From the NCBI RefSeq assembly GCF_047495875.1, contig NC_092473.1:12925733-12989732 (forward strand): a stretch of DNA of 64,000 nt, read 5' to 3'. The notes under the pieces are model-generated. The model had not been told where the DNA came from and did not search any database. It saw nothing but the letters and a program-made list of their open reading frames with translations. Both the position numbers and the translations under genes were made by a program. The first letter of the stretch is position 1. Each line of letters starts with the position of its first letter. This DNA comes from Pithys albifrons albifrons. Lineage: Eukaryota > Chordata > Aves > Passeriformes > Thamnophilidae. This document shows positions 12,401 through 27,438 of the stretch, in pieces.

Positions 12401-15400
12401 ATGCTATTCATTTGGGATTTGAAAAGGCACTTACTGGGGTTTACAGTTTATTTTTAGAGATAAATAAATGTTGATAACGTTTCTGAAGATTGCATGGACT
12501 CACTAAATATACATTTACTTTGGGAATGGCAGACAAGTGTTTTTGAAAACCTGGGACACGTGTGACTTTCTGCAAAAACTTGGAGATCACCCTGTACTTT
12601 GATCTTAAATAAGTTTAAAGTAAGTTCTTTACACAAGAAGAGACCTTGATACAGGTTGTTTAGGGTTTGGTTTGTTTTGGTTTTTTTTTTGTCACTAAGT
12701 TTTCAGTTGCTCATTATTTTGTCAGCTGCATTTTATGACATTTTTAGTAATGAATAATAGGAAGTCTTCTCAAAATTAATAAGTTCTCGACACTGTGTGT
12801 TAAGACTTTCAGGTTTGTTGAACAGTACATGCTAATCAAGTATTGAAAGTTTTAGGTATTGATTTGCTGTTGGTTTTGTTGTTTATTTTGGGGTTTTTTT
12901 TGTATAAACTTCTATCTCTGAAGTGAAGTGCAGAAAGATACAGTGTTTATAAACCCCCCACAGCCTGTACTTGTTTCCCTATAATTCCAATATCTCTGGC
13001 TGTGTTTTAGTGTGTTGGTTTGGATATCAATGACGTTGGTTCAGCTCCTTTGGTGGATTTCTGGTAATTAAAATTAGGGGCATTGTTGGGCTGCTCTTTG
13101 CAATCCTGTCCTCACTTGCTCATGATGAACACACGTAAACTAAAATATTTAAACGCTGCCTAATTCCTGTGTTCTTGCCTCAACCCTTTAGCTGGCTCTG
13201 GGGAGAGGGAATGCAAAAGGAAGGATGTTCATTAGGGCTCTGGGATTCAGCCTGGTGTATTAGAAGGAATTGGATTATTGGGTTTACAGTGTTCTTAACA
13301 GATTCAATTTCAGGCAGAGATAATTGAAGTGTCATCAGCGCTGTGTGTGTGGCTGAGCCCCCGAGGCACCCACTGTGTCCCCTGGGCCCCCAGAGCACTG
13401 CAGCAGCTTGGGGGGTTTAACTGCACCCCCAGCCTGATTTTAGGGGGTATTCCAGCAAACTCCACCCAGAGCCTTCTCCTGGAGCTTCCAGACATGGAAT
13501 GTTTGCATTGTTTTATTTCATTGTTGAAAGAAGCTGTTTAACAAATCAGGATCATTAAATCTAATGCCCAAACTTGGGAGTTTGTAGCAAAAATTCATCT
13601 GTGTTTTTGATGAGCATATTTCCAACCTTCTCCCAATTTCTTTCTCAACATTTCCTATGAAGGTAGATTTGGATTTTAAAGGTATTTTTTTAATGCAATG
13701 ACAGCAGTTGTAAAAATGTAGTTTATTGCTGGATCAAAAAGTGTGATTATGGAGAGAGATCTGCAACAGAGCCCTTTGGTCCCCTGTGTTATCAGAGGGG
13801 TTGTCTCCTGTTCCATCCAACTTCTGCCCTGATGTGAGCAGTAACTCCATCCCTCCTGCTGTTCTCTGGGGCGTGTTCTGGCAGCCAGGCAGGTCCTAAC
13901 ACAGTGGCAGCACCAATAAACCCCTTCTGGGATGTCTTACAGAAGGCACTTAATCATATTTACTTATGGTTCTATTCTGGAGAACCTTTGAAGAGGATGA
14001 TCTGTGGTAACTTGCAGCAAAACCCCCCCAGCAGGAATGGAAACTCCAGGGGAGCTGAGTGGAGTCAGCACAGCAAAGAACTGACGTGCCATGACCGTAT
14101 TTAAGGGTTTATTGATGGCAGGATCGTGCTGATCGAGGCCTGACTGATGTGGGTGTGGAAAAAATCACTTTTTCCTGACCTGATCATGCAGAAATCACAG
14201 GAATTTACAGAGAGATGCAGGTAGAAGCAGGTGTGATGTAAGATAAGCAGGAGCACTAAAATGTTTAAGTAATCTTTGAAAAAATCTGCTTATTTGGGTG
14301 CTTGTTTAGCCCATGGAATTTCTTTCTTGCTGTTACAGACAGAATTACTTTCTGTTGTTATATATTGCAAATGTTTGGGTTAGTTGTGGATCCTTCCCCC
14401 TTCCCATGTTTTATTGGGTTTTATTGGATTTCCCATTCTATTGAGTTTAAAATTTATATAATACAAGTAGTTCTTCTGAAAGTAACTATTTTTCTAGCCC
14501 TTGGAACTTGCTGCAAAATATAAAGGCTTATTGTATTTTCTAAGATATTTACTTTAAAAAAAAATCTAGGAGATTCCCACTGTATTTATGGATAATGGAC
14601 ATCAGCAGGGATTTAGTAAACCATTGATTTTTATTGTTCTTTAGCTCTCAACGTGAGGTCATTAATTTGTGTAGAAGCTAGAAAAATATTTCACATTTTA
14701 TAGTGATTTTTACAATTTTTGAACAAAATTTTATCTTCCATAGAATTGAAGTAGTTAATGTATTTTATGTACACAAAGATGCAAGGAAAAGCTTCTTTAT
14801 ATCAATACAGGAAATCATCCACTGGGTCTGCTTCAGAAGCATTTTAAAGAAGATTTTCCCCAAGAAGCAGATTGTTGCTTTTAGAAGGCTCCTTAAACAC
14901 TGTTCATCCAGACAGAGAAAGGCAGGGAGGAGAAGTATTAAACAGCCTGTGTGTGATTTCAGTGTGCATTACATCTCTAAGTAGGAAAACCTGAAGTGTT
15001 GGTTTAACTTAGTTTACCTTTATCATCTTTTTTTTTAATTATTGAAGTAGGCAAGATTATTATTGCAGCAGCTAAACTGATTTCTGTGATCAGAGTTAAT
15101 TCTGTGTGAGCTTGACAAGGTAAAGGCAACAAGGAGTGGATGCACAAGATAAAACTTGGGGCTTTGTGCTGTTTTCAATTCAGTGATTTCAAAGCACTTT
15201 ACCAGGATTAATATTCTAAGCCTCCCCACAATTCCCAGGAGGAAGTTAAGCATTATTCACATTTTAGAGCTGGGTAAATGAAATCCAGAGAGGTTATAAC
15301 CTGTACAAAGTCACACAGAGGCTCCAGGCCTCTGGAGAACGAGAGAACAGACACAGAAATTTTTGCATCTTGTTACCTGCTGTTACCCTGTGAGTAAAAG

Positions 15401-18400
15401 ATCACTTGGAAGATACAAAAAAACCCTCTGAGACTCAATAGTTGAAGTCACTTTTAACCCATTTAATGGATTTGTAAGTAAGAAGCAGCAGTTATTTCAT
15501 GCAGGTCTTTAATTCCTAGTGAGCTATGTCATATTGAATCATTTCTGCAGAGGTCTGCTGGTTCTTTGGCTCCTGGGTGAAGTGTCAGCAGCGAGCTGGG
15601 ACTTCAAAAAGCCTCTTCTAACTCTTCTTACTGTACTTGGTACATCTGAGAATTTCAGTCCACTCTTTGGACAAAAATGAGATTAAAACAATGTAGAAAG
15701 TGGGATAATTTCTGTTTCTTTCTTGCAACATAAGGAAGATTGGTAGCTGCTAAATGCAGTGACCTGGCCTAAGCAAACTTTAGAATATATATATGTATAT
15801 ACATTGAGATAAATAACCTGCTGTCCTGGCCATATTGGTTGGCTCTGTGCTGACTCTGTAGTTTACTGGCTGTAAAGCAGCAAATCCACATGTTTATATT
15901 TGCCTTCCCCAAATGCACTTAGAGATTGTGCATTGATATCCTACTGTGGTTTCCAGACAGAGACTCTGTAACTGTATTCTTTGGAGTATGTGTTTGAAAA
16001 ATTAAAATTCAGTTATGCATGAAAATGCATAATATTATTAATGAACATACTTTTATTGTAATTAGTGATGCTCTTCAGACTATTGATTCATCTGCTGGAG
16101 AGATCAAATTACTGTAGCATTATACTATTTCCCAGTCTGTAGCAGACCCAAATAAATGGGGTAGAAGCTTGAGCTGTTTTGGAGAAGGCAGGATCGTGCT
16201 TGGAGAAATGAATATAACAATGACCTTTGAAAGTACTCACATGGAGAAATTAATGTTTTCTTAATATCTCTTCATTTGTAGTTCTTGTTACAGGCTCGTT
16301 ATTCATCAGGAATGATTTGATGCTCTGTGGTGTTGCTTTCAAAGCTAAATATACAGAAGTAGCTGAAATTAAATAATAATGATAGTAATAATACTTTGCT
16401 GTAGGGAAGTGAACCTTTTGGAAATGACATCATGCTTCCTTGGTTCTCTTTGTGGTTCAGGGTGGGTAGTGTGTTATTTTTGCAGCTGGAAAGAACAAAA
16501 ATACCTGCACTAGAACATTTGACTTGAATCTCCATAGGGATGCTTTTTGTACACTACCTTTTTCTTGATAATTCTGTCTTTAGTGGCCATCAGGTGATCG
16601 GTGCAGATTCAGCTTAGCTGAGTACCTTGAGACAACCCCCCTGAGCTGTCCTGCTGGCTGTGAAGAGTCAGTGACTGTACTTTGCAACCCATTGGTGAAA
16701 AAGGAAGGTGTGAGCCTGGGTGAGACATCAGCTCTTGCTGTGACAGAGCCCCCCAAGGAGCTCAACTGGTGCTTCTGGAACTGCAGAGCCCCCCTGGCCA
16801 GGGACACCTTGAAGGCAGATGTGCTGATGTCACTCATGACCACGGGGACTGCCAGGAGGAGGCAGGGAGGGGACCCTTGGGACATGATGGTCCTGTGGCC
16901 ACAGACAAAGTCACAACTTCTTCAGATGCAGAACATTCTCTATCTCAATGTCATTCACATAAAAGACTTTCTTAATGAGAGGAAAAGCAGGTGAAGTGAA
17001 GGCTGCAAAGCCTCAAGCAGCGATCTCTGCCTGGCAGGTTTTTGGCTGATGGTCTCCAGGTTTAGAAAAACCTTGGATTTGATCAATGGCCACTGACAGG
17101 CTTTAAACTCTAATGTGTCAGTAGGAGCAAAAAACAGCAGAGGATGCCCTGACAACACCAACAGTGGCTGGTGCCCAGTTCTTGCTGTGGGAGATGCTGC
17201 ACTGAGGCTCAGCCATGTTGTCCCCAGCCCGTGTGCTGGGTCCCAGCTCAGCTGGAGCTGCTCCTCAGAACTTCTTGGGGGAATCAAGGCTTAACACTCA
17301 GTTGCTGTGCCATCCCCTGTTAGTTCTGGGTGCAAACTGATGAAATGCCAGACCCTACCTGGGGTAACATACTCTGTTGAGCACTGGTCAGTTCTCAGCT
17401 GTCATGTATCAATTCCTTCTGACTGGTTCTCGTGTTTGTTTTGAGCCCAGATTTTACTCTGTGCTCACATTCTTTGAGTGTAGCTTTTCAGACTGATTTT
17501 GATTGTTTTCATAATGACACCTAAGCTGCTCTCTGTCCAGCTAATTCTTGCTCTCCAATTAGTGATTATTGTTCTTTTTTGAGAGACAGGATTAAGAATC
17601 TCTGCTTTCATTCACGATGTCAGTGATCCCTGTTAAACGTGGCCTTTTATACTGGTGCTTCAGCTGTGCTTTTCCTGCTCCTGACTTAGTATGGCTGCTC
17701 ACTGCCAACCTGGGTGTTGCAGTCAGCCTGATTTTTAGGTCATCTGAATTGAAAGAAGAATGTTTCCTGTCACAAAATAGGATTTTTTTCAATGAACTGA
17801 CCAGTCCAGTGGCAGGGGTAGGGGATGGGTGATGTCCATGGGTTACAAGTGAGCAGGAATATTGCAGGAGCCTTGCTCCTAATGCCCTGTTTAAAATATG
17901 GCCTCTGATGGAAGAGGATTTGTTTCAATCATGATGTAGTAAATTTATCCTTGGGGACATCAGGAAGGAGGGGTTCCATCAACAAGTGTCTGCCTTTCTG
18001 TCAAGATCTGATTAGTTGTGAAATTACAAGTAACATTTTAGACATGGTTACAGTAAAGGTTACAGGCACTCTTGGATCTGAAATTTCATTTTAGTGCAAA
18101 AGGTCCCCAAGGGCTGGTTTAATTTATTTAATTACATTGTACAAGACTTGGGTAATAGTTTTAGATCAAAGTATAAGAACCAACTTCCAGGCGAATTTGT
18201 AATATAATTCAAAGTGGTAAATTGCTAAACACTTACCAATTGTGCTTTGGAAGACAGGATGATATGAGGATATGGCTTGCAATTATATAGTGCAACTGTA
18301 AGTCTTATATTAAAATCATAAATAATAAACTAGGAAAAATAACTTGCTTAATTGTAATGACAGCATATCTTTCCTGAGAAGATTGTGCTACAAAACTGAA

Positions 18401-21400
18401 TGAAATGGTCTAGGAAGCCCCCAGACCTTTTTAAGCATTTCTAACACCCCTTGGTAGTTTGGACAGGGAAGATGGGCTTTAAATTTAGCATTTTCATAAG
18501 ATAACTCTATTTCAAAGGGTGATACAGGGAGAATTGTTTTGTGTGTGCTGGGTCTTTCCTCATTAGGTGCGTCATGTTGATGGGTGAAACCTTCTTAAAC
18601 TTTCCAATCCCCTCATTGCACACCTTGAGTAATTCTATGTTTCACTCCTCCCACTTCCAGTTGAAACTTCAGTGCCCATTTTCCCAGCCCCAGTGCTTTG
18701 GATGGTTTTTTCCCAGCTGTTTGATTACCACATGCCCAGCTGAGCATCCACAAGGAGTTTCCCTGTTGGATCTGTGAAAATAACCCAAAAATTACCCCAA
18801 ACCAAGTCACCAAAGCAAGCATTGCTCTGAAGGTACAAAGTGCACACAGAAAGAACCAGAAAGCATAAAAAACCAATTAGCAGGTCTGTATTCTTCTCAT
18901 GCCATGAGCTTTCTGTGCCAGCTGTTGTGATTTACCCTCAAGCAAACTCTTGTGCACTCTTGCTGGGGGTAATAAAGCACTTGGTTTGGGGGGGCTGTTT
19001 CCTCTGTTTTGGGGGGCTGTTCCCTCTGTGTTCCCTCTCTTATCACTGTGTCCCTCCAGCACCACTTCTGGACCCTGGCACAGCTCCAAGGCCAGGGCTC
19101 CACTCGTGCCAGTCCCTGCTGAGGGTTGGCAAAGGAGGTGCATGATGAGGGTGGGCACTGGCAGGAAACCTGGGTTGTGCTGTGTCTGAGGTTTGAGAAT
19201 CTGACTTTTATCTGACAGATTGTTCTACAGTTCTTACATTAAATCTTGTGATCCACAAATATATGCTACATCCATCAGAACTTTTTCCCAATTCATCATT
19301 CATGGCCTTAGAGCTTTTTTCTATGGTTTAAAAAAAAAAATCGACCAGGAATTTCATTGAAGCCTTCCTTTAAATAAAGGTGTTGGAGCTTTGCCATGAG
19401 TGTTCCAAGATCAATATCCCTCTGAAATATAGTGCATTTCCCTCTGTTTCATATTTAAAGGACAGTTCTGTTTGTTTCTCTATTGATGTGCTACTTTTTC
19501 CTGCTTTTCATCTTGCATCTTTAATGTGTTTGGCAATGGAGCAGTTCTGGCTTTTGGTCAGCAAAGGTACAAGGGGTGACTCACTAAGAACTGTCTGCCC
19601 AGGGACAGCTCCCAATGCAAATAATCCCACCTAAATAAACTATAAGGACATTGCATTTTAATATCCAGATGCTTGTTCTTGGAAGAAAAAAACAGCAGAA
19701 GCCACACCAGGTACCCATTGCTTTTTCTAAAATAAACTGATCCATTTCATGAAAAAGATCAGAAAATGAAGGAGTGGCAAAACAGGAATAATGCCAAGCT
19801 TAATTTTCTCCATGGTAACTCCCTTTGCAATACCAACATTTCTAATATGTATGTATTAATTATTGCAGCAGAAATAATAGTAACTATAGAACTACAGAAG
19901 AACTTTTTGGGGCTAAACCTCAGCCATGTCTTTTCTGTTGAAGGGCAGAAGGAAAATCTGAAGTGGTTCTCAGGATCTGCTCCCTGCCCTCAGAGCTTAT
20001 CAGAGACTCTGCCAATTCTCTTTCAGTTCTTTTGGCCATTTAGCACTAAACCCATTCCTGATTAATACAAGAAATGCTTTGGCTTATTCTGCTCACTGGA
20101 TCAAACTGTATTCATTGTGCTTCTTGCACAAGCCAAATTGAGAGGCTTTGTTTGGATTTTGTGGTATTGTGGCAGATGAGAAAATCTACTGCAGTTTCCA
20201 GGTGTATGAAATTCCCGAAGCATCACACTAAACTTCAAATGGGAGAGTCCTTTGTTAAACTTGTGCACAGACACAAGAATTGAAATCTGCAGGTGGCTCA
20301 CGGATTTTCAAATATCTGTATTTAAATAATTCCCTTAAAATGTTTGATTAGTCTTGCAATGTGCTGTTTAACATCAAACATTCAGTCAATGGGCATGATA
20401 AGTATTTGAGCTGAAGTCCCTTTTCCTTGTAAATGAAGCATTAACTGGTGGTGAAATGTATAATTTCCCAATGGATATGAAAACCTACATGTTTTGTGGG
20501 TATTTTTGGATGGTTGTGTTTCAGTGCTGTTGGTTTATTTGCCCTTATGAAGTTTTTCTTGATGTTTTTTTGCTGGGAGGGTGTGAAAGGGAGGGGGTAC
20601 CTTCAATGTATTTTTTTACATTTACCACTCAAGGCTTTGAGCTATTTTTTTTCTCTCTCTATCATTTGAACTTTGCTTTGAAGGACCTTTTCTTCCTGGC
20701 TTTCTCTATCCTGCTGTTTAACCTTTCTGGCCCTTTTAATGTGCTTCCTTACTCCAGGCAGTTTTCCCTTCTGGAACAAAATAAAACTGTACTAGATTTT
20801 CTCATTACTATGATAACAGTGAAACTTGTGAAATCTTGGGTTAAAATAGGTCTTTTTATGGAAGCAACAAAATCCAAACTGTGAAAAGAATCCCATGCTA
20901 CTCTATTAAACCATTAAAATTAAGGAAATTCCTTGGCATGGATTTAAAAATTTGGTTAAAAATCCAGCTGAGGAAGTTTGAAGCAGCTCATTAGCTCAGT
21001 GTCACAGAATTAGAGGCTGCTTAAATGTTACTAGCAGGAAGTTAAGGACAAAAGTCTTCAGAGGAACTAATTTGTCAGAGCTGTTAAAGTTGATGGTTTA
21101 GTTAAAAAAATCAGTTAAATAATTGGATTTGTTTAAGCATAACCTCCAGCCAGAAAAACAATTGAATTATCATTTCTCTAAGGTAGAAGCAAACTGTGGG
21201 TTGGGTGAGGAGGGAAGGTCTGGGGGTGTGGAGGGGACGTGATGTGTGGGCTGAGCTGATGCTGCAAAGGGAGTCACAAAAGAGGGGAATGCTTTGGGCT
21301 TGTTGGAATTTGCAAACAGAGGAATTTCATAGGCACATCCATGGCTAATTGGATTTTATTGATTCCCTGGCAGAGTTTGCAGTGTTGTAGTGGAGGTGAA

Positions 21401-24400
21401 GGAAGATGTGTTTGTCACCGTGTTGTTTTGCTCTCTGTAATTTATCCCAGGAGTTTGTGCTCTCTCTAATGAGTGAAGTGCAGCTGTTGGATTCCATATG
21501 GGAATGAAGCCAGCAGGGCTCCTCCTGACAACTTGTGCCTGTGTGTGAAAGCTGGGAATGAATCAGCAGGAGAGATCTGGGCATGAGAGTCTAACACAAA
21601 ACAGATGACTGTCATCTATTATTTGGGTGGCAAGGAGAGATAAGAGGGAGGAAAGTTTGCTTTTCAAGCAGGGTTAAAGAAATGAATTTTATATCAGTGC
21701 AGTTTGTGGCTCTAATTTAGAAACAATTTACAGTCACTTGGGAAATTCTCTCTTCAGGGATGGGTTTGAAGGTGTGTGCTGGGGAGAAAGGAGTGGACAT
21801 AGCTTCCAGTGGCTGTGGAAGCTGTGGGGAAAGGGCAAAAATAAATTAAAAAAGAGAGGAAGAAACCAACCAAAAAACTCCAACCTGTCTGCCTTTAGTT
21901 GTTGCTGTAATTAAAGTAGTTACTGGCTGTCTGTGTTTATCACCTGGCAGCCTGTGGAGAGTGAAAAAATAAGTAGCAAGGAAGTTACCTTAGCTTTTTA
22001 AATCTGTATTTTCTATTCCATGCATGCTTGTTTTTCTCTGATCTTAAAGACATACCAGTTTTCACCATGTTCATTTAACCAGAGGCAGCACGAACAGAAT
22101 GTAGTTGAATTACTGGGCACAACTTGGAGTTTGGATTTTCCATGCAAAGTTCTGGGTCTCAGGTTAAAGCAAAGAGAAACTACCTTGTATATCATGTATT
22201 TGAGGAGAATTCAAGAGAGAGAATCAAAAGTCTTGTGCAAATTGACCACAACACTGCTGGCCATTAGAGAGTATTTTCAGTATCTGAGCCAATGTTCCTT
22301 TTAGAATTCAAGTTTCATTTCTTGATCTTTCTTTGTCTCAGACACAGGGGTCTCCTTTGGGACACAGTGGGATTCAGATGGTTTCTCCTTCTCTGTGTTC
22401 CACCTCTGCCCTGAGCCTGTTGGCCCCCGATTCCCCCAGCCTGTCCCATGGTGCCTCCTCTCCAGGTCTTTTTTGTGTTAAACCTGTGCAGTGTCTCTGC
22501 TGAGCTTGTTTCTCTACAGTTTAACTTGGTGGAGCTGCTTCTCCTCCACTTTTACCTTCCTGCTCTGCAAAGCTCAGGAAAATTTCAGGCATCTTTTCTC
22601 TTTTCCTACTCTTTTCTTCCAAGGAGTGACAGCCCCATGTACTGTGGATCCTGTTCCATGCAGGTTTATGTCTCTCTGACTTGGTCTGTAATTTCAACCC
22701 TTGATAATAAATGGATTCTTAATGTGACAACTGAGATAAATATACATATTTATGTAACTTCTAATTGTTGTATCAACAGAGAGAAGGATGAACTAATAAC
22801 CTGTTAGTCCATTTTCTCTTCAATAGCTTGTTTAGACCAGCAAAGGTTCCCATGAAAGAAATGAGAAAGTAAAAGGGCTATTTTCAGTGTTTGGTAATGA
22901 GCAGAGGGCAAGTGTTAAGAAGAATGAAAGCATTAAATGTGTATCTTGTTACATAAACCTGTGTCATTATGATGGTGTGGCTTCCATGAATTATTTTGCC
23001 TATATATGTTTACTTTCTATAGAGCATATCTGGCTGCGCAAAACTTTTCTTAATTGCTTGAGTTTTGAACTGAAATATTTTATGCTGATCTGTGCTTAAG
23101 GGTATTTTTTTTTAAAATCTTAAATGAGAATTAATAGTTCCAAGTCTTCTTGCATAGAGAAATACATGGCAGAAACAATCCTGCCATTAAAAATGAAAAA
23201 CTGCATCCATTTAGATGGAGTCCGACAGCTTAAAATGATGTACACAAAGATTTACTTTGAACTCATGAGGCTTCTTTTCCTTAATGATCCAGCTCTGTTT
23301 ATTAGGAGTGTGTGATACAAATACTTTATAATCTTATCCCTGATGGCACCTTCAGAATAGAAGTGGAGATTCTCTTTGTCTGTGCATGGTTGCTGTGTTG
23401 GGTCTGTGTGTGGGACCTTCGTGTCTCTGGGTGACTCCCAAGGGTGTCACTCCCAGAGTGGCCCCTGAGCTCAGTGGATGGTGATGCATCCTGTGGGTCT
23501 GTAGGGGATGGTTGGTGTCTCAGGGCACCCTGGCATCACAGAAGGCATGTTGGAGTTAAACAGATCAGCAGGGGAGCGTGGAAGCAAGCACTGATTCCTT
23601 CACTGAACAATGAGGGGGGATGTACTTTGGAGTGTTTCTCAATTCAGGTTTTCAGATTCCATCAGCGCGGGCTCTTGGCAGGGAGAGTCACAATCAGACC
23701 ATCGTGAAATGAGCTGCATTCCCTGAGGGCTGGAGTGAGGAGAAATGTGATCCGTGGAGCTTCATCCTGCAGGATACACACCGAGACGCAACCAGAACTT
23801 GTCATGTTTTCAAAAGTCATTTGTCAATAGGCTGATGCCACAAACTGAGCCCTCCAAGTGTGTTTTATAAAAGCAAGAGCTCCTGTGTGGCCTCCTGCAG
23901 TAGCTGCCATGAAAGCAATTCATTTAGAATCTATTCATGTGAAATGTAATCATAAATTAAAAGAAATTGCTTGTGAGTCTCTCTTGTTTTAGGGTTAAAG
24001 ATCAGTTCTGCCAATATATGGAGCCCCTGAGCCAAAAACTACATTGTGGTATTTCTGATCACAAGATCAGGTTTTTTTAGAGCTCCCAAATTCTCTTGTA
24101 CAATTTTAAATAAATTTTTACCTGAAAAGTTTGCAGATTCCTTCCCTTTTGACTTCCAAATAGTATAGGTACCAGAACAGAATTAATCAGCATTTCCTTG
24201 GAACCTCAGTGTGCACCAGAGGGGCTCCTTAAAAGCAGAAGGCTGGAACTTGTGCTGTGGCTGCCATGGAGTTTGTAGTTTCTTTATCTCATATATTGAT
24301 ACCCAATTTTAAGGCTCAAAAAAACCTCTGTTACTGATGTGGATACTCAGGGACACATGAACAGTTGTTATCAGGCAGCAGTTTGCAGTTAAGAGTTGTA

Positions 24401-27311
24401 GTAAACCAAGGAATTCACCAAGACCTTTCAAAAGTCAGCATGGAAGTGGCTGCACAAAGGAAACCTCAGCTCTGAGCAGCACTTTGAGCTTTGTGAACTT
24501 GATACAAATATATTTTCTCTGAATAGTGTTTATTGCTGCCTGCTGAGGTTATGTCAACACAGCAAATCAAATCCTTCACACTTTTGCCTTGTTTTAAAGA
24601 AAACATCATTTTCTCCAGGAATGACTCTTTCAAGACTTCCTACAAGCAGTGAAAAATAGGATTAATTACCTTGGAACACAGGCAGGTGCCATTAGTCATG
24701 CAGTGCTTGGCTTTGCACTGGTTGCTTCTGACTTTGACTCAGGGTCTTTTCCTCTGTGTAATTTGTGCTTGTTTGGGTTTTCTGGCTTTTCCACTACTGG
24801 ACATTCTGATGGGAATACAGGAAAGGTGGAAGTTCTTACTTTTTTCCCCGAAGAATTCCAGGATGCTCAGTGGGAACCACACACTGCTGAGACCAACCCA
24901 AAGTGGTGTTTTGTACATTTAAGGAATACTGTTTGCATAAGATAGATTATAATAACTGTCTTGTTTATCTTAGCTGCTTTTCCTGTGCCAACTGTGCAGG
25001 CAGAACTGCAAGGTAAAGGTCCCCCATCCATTGATTTAATCTTTCTTCAGTTCAAAGCTTTGTAAGTAAAAGCAACCATCTGCCCAGGACAGCTGTTGAG
25101 ATCCCTCTCTACAAGCATTGTGTTGGTGCCAAAGTGAAGCTTCTTGCCCTGATATCATTGTGCTCTCATTAAAAATCAGCAGCCCCAACCCAGTCAGTGT
25201 TATCCTTGAAATCCATTAAATGACACAGTAATTCCTGTTGCAATAGACTTCACTAGAGGTTCTTAATGGAGAGCCTCAATGCACAGGGTTCAGGGCATTC
25301 TCAGCCAAGGTATGTTTAATAAAGATTTGGGCTTGGTTTTGACATTTAAGTAATTTTATAAATGTTGGTTTAATCACTTAGGTCATCTAACCCTTCATCC
25401 ATTCCATCCATGGGCACATCACAGAAGGACACAATCCAAGCAGTTGGGGGGGGGTTTAATCTCTGTGGTGTACTTGTCCTGTCTGTAAATTTTAGTCTGG
25501 GAAAGGAGAAGTCTAGGAAATTAAAACAGAAAAAAATACAAGTGTAAAGGCATGTATTTTTGTGAAAGAACAGGCTTTCAATAGGTGAAAAAACCCTTGG
25601 CCAGGTATTATCAAAGCAAACCAAAATAGCACACGAACAATGTATGAAAGCAAAGAATTGTTTTTAATATACTTGGCTGGTATTCATTTCAAAGGCACAA
25701 GAATAAGGTTCAGATACATTTAGGAATTTATAATGAAAATTCAGTTGCTTAATGATGCAGATGATTTCAAGCACCAAAGGGGGGGGAGGGGAAGCTAAGG
25801 CTATATATTTTATTTTCTCTTTTTCTTTGCTTTTCTTACATCCCTTTCTGGAGTATTTTTGCCTTCTCAGTATCTGTCTTTGAAATCAATTTCAGATGTC
25901 AGGGGAGAAGTTAAAGATGTTGGCAGTGGTTGTCACGGATCAGACTCGGATGTCTCATTAAACTGAGCAAAGAGAGAGTGTGGATCACCTTTAATTTTCA
26001 CATTGGTTGGTCTTTAATGCTAAACTGAATGTGATTGATGCCTTGCAGAGTAATATGTGATAATATTTACTGAAACTTCTCTTAAATATTTGACGATATA
26101 TTTCTGTGTCTGCCTGCTAGGAATGATTTCAGTTTCCTGGCTTCTTCTTTCTTGCCTGGTGGCCTCTGAAGTGAACTTTGAGAACAAATGTAGAACAAGT
26201 CAGGCATACCCCTGTTGTGTTGATAATATCAACTTGACAAATGTATTCTGAATTTTGCCTGCAGCCATTAAAATGGAAAGCGAAGTCGGAAGTGTTTGAT
26301 GGCAGGTTTTTTTATTGCTTGTACCAGCAAGTATTGTAGTGATTTTGTCAAAGGAAAACATAATTTTTATGGAGCACTTGCCCTATTGACTCCCAACTAG
26401 AACAATATATTTTAATCCATCACTGTGTTATTTTTACTGCTTCATTGTTTTATTGGCCATTATTGTACTTTTTCTGTTTACTTCTAAGCTGATATAAACT
26501 AAAGGCCAAAAGTCTAAACTAAACAAATATTGTCTTAATGCTAATTTAGGCTGACTGTTTATTAATAGAACTTGCTTTCTATATATAGTGAAGAGAAAGA
26601 ACAGAGGCTGTTCTTGAACTTTGGACACACAATTGGAGTGGTTTGGTTGTACACACAGAGGAGAAGGTCAGCTCTGGGTGTGCTTTTTTGACATGTATAC
26701 TGCTTTTATCCATTTTATTTATTTTTGTAATAAACTGCGTTTGAGGTTCAATGTAAATAGGAACTAGAAGGAGAAAAGTCATCAGCTTTTGCCAGATACA
26801 ATGGGCTGGCAAGAAGCACGTGTAGACAAGTGTCTTTATATAATTTGATTCTTTAATATAGAAATAATTTTTGCTGTGAAGCTGCTGGATGGGCCTTTGC
26901 CCAATGAATGTTTCCTGTAACCACGGAATACCTTAATTTAGTGTGTTTGCACATTAAAACTATGTCAAAATAAGTACCTGTTGAGCATTGCTAAACAAAG
27001 ACAAAACCAGCTAATTTACTTCTTAATGAGGCAGCAATAATGCACCAACCTTTGAGCTGTTTACTCTTAAGGCAGACAGGGGTTCTGGCTGAGGGTGATT
27101 TCAGAGGTTCTCCTCCACAAAAAGCCTTTTGAAATCCATGCTGGTGAAAGGCATTTCCATGAAGTGCATCAATGAAAAGTCTGCTGGTGAAAAATGCATG
27201 AATAGGAGTATTTATGTGATAGCCCCTTTCAAATAATAACTGTGAGTAATTGGAATATGTCTCAGAAAGTTCAATGATATTTGGGCCAAACTGCTTTCTA
27301 GTATTTTGCAA
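6452..27311 (+). other. intron 1 sequence, no gene seen
   Basis: Nearly 21 kb of mostly AT-rich unique sequence without recognisable exons, RNA genes or complete mobile elements. Small features are an imperfect repeat of GGGGGGCTGTTCCCTC near 18990-19040, a run of G at 25446-25454 and a cluster of POU/homeodomain-like motifs near 16010-16065. The longest frame (20456-20884, +) is rich in Phe and Leu from T-rich DNA and is not supported. Confidence 0.65.
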
Positions 27312-27438
27312 TTCATAGAATCATAAAAGCACAGAATATTTTGGGTTGAAAGGACCTTAAAGCTCGTCCTGTTCCATCCCCTGCCATGGGCAGGACACCT
27401 TCCACCCGCCCAGGTTGTTCCAAACCCCATCCAACAGG
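27312..27438 (-). mobile_element. CR1 LINE 3' fragment
   Basis: The + strand reads TTCATAGAATCATAAAAGCA, then TTTGGGTTGAAAGGACCTTA and CCATCCCCTGCCATGGGCAG, the reverse complement of an avian CR1 3' end. About 127 bp remain, all non-coding 3' UTR. It lies in SDK1 intron 1, antisense to the gene. Confidence 0.9.

Noticed and set aside
20456..20884. 142-codon hydrophobic frame that could suggest membrane segments.
   Set aside because: The Phe/Leu/Tyr content comes from T-rich DNA and the gene context is intronic; no family features.
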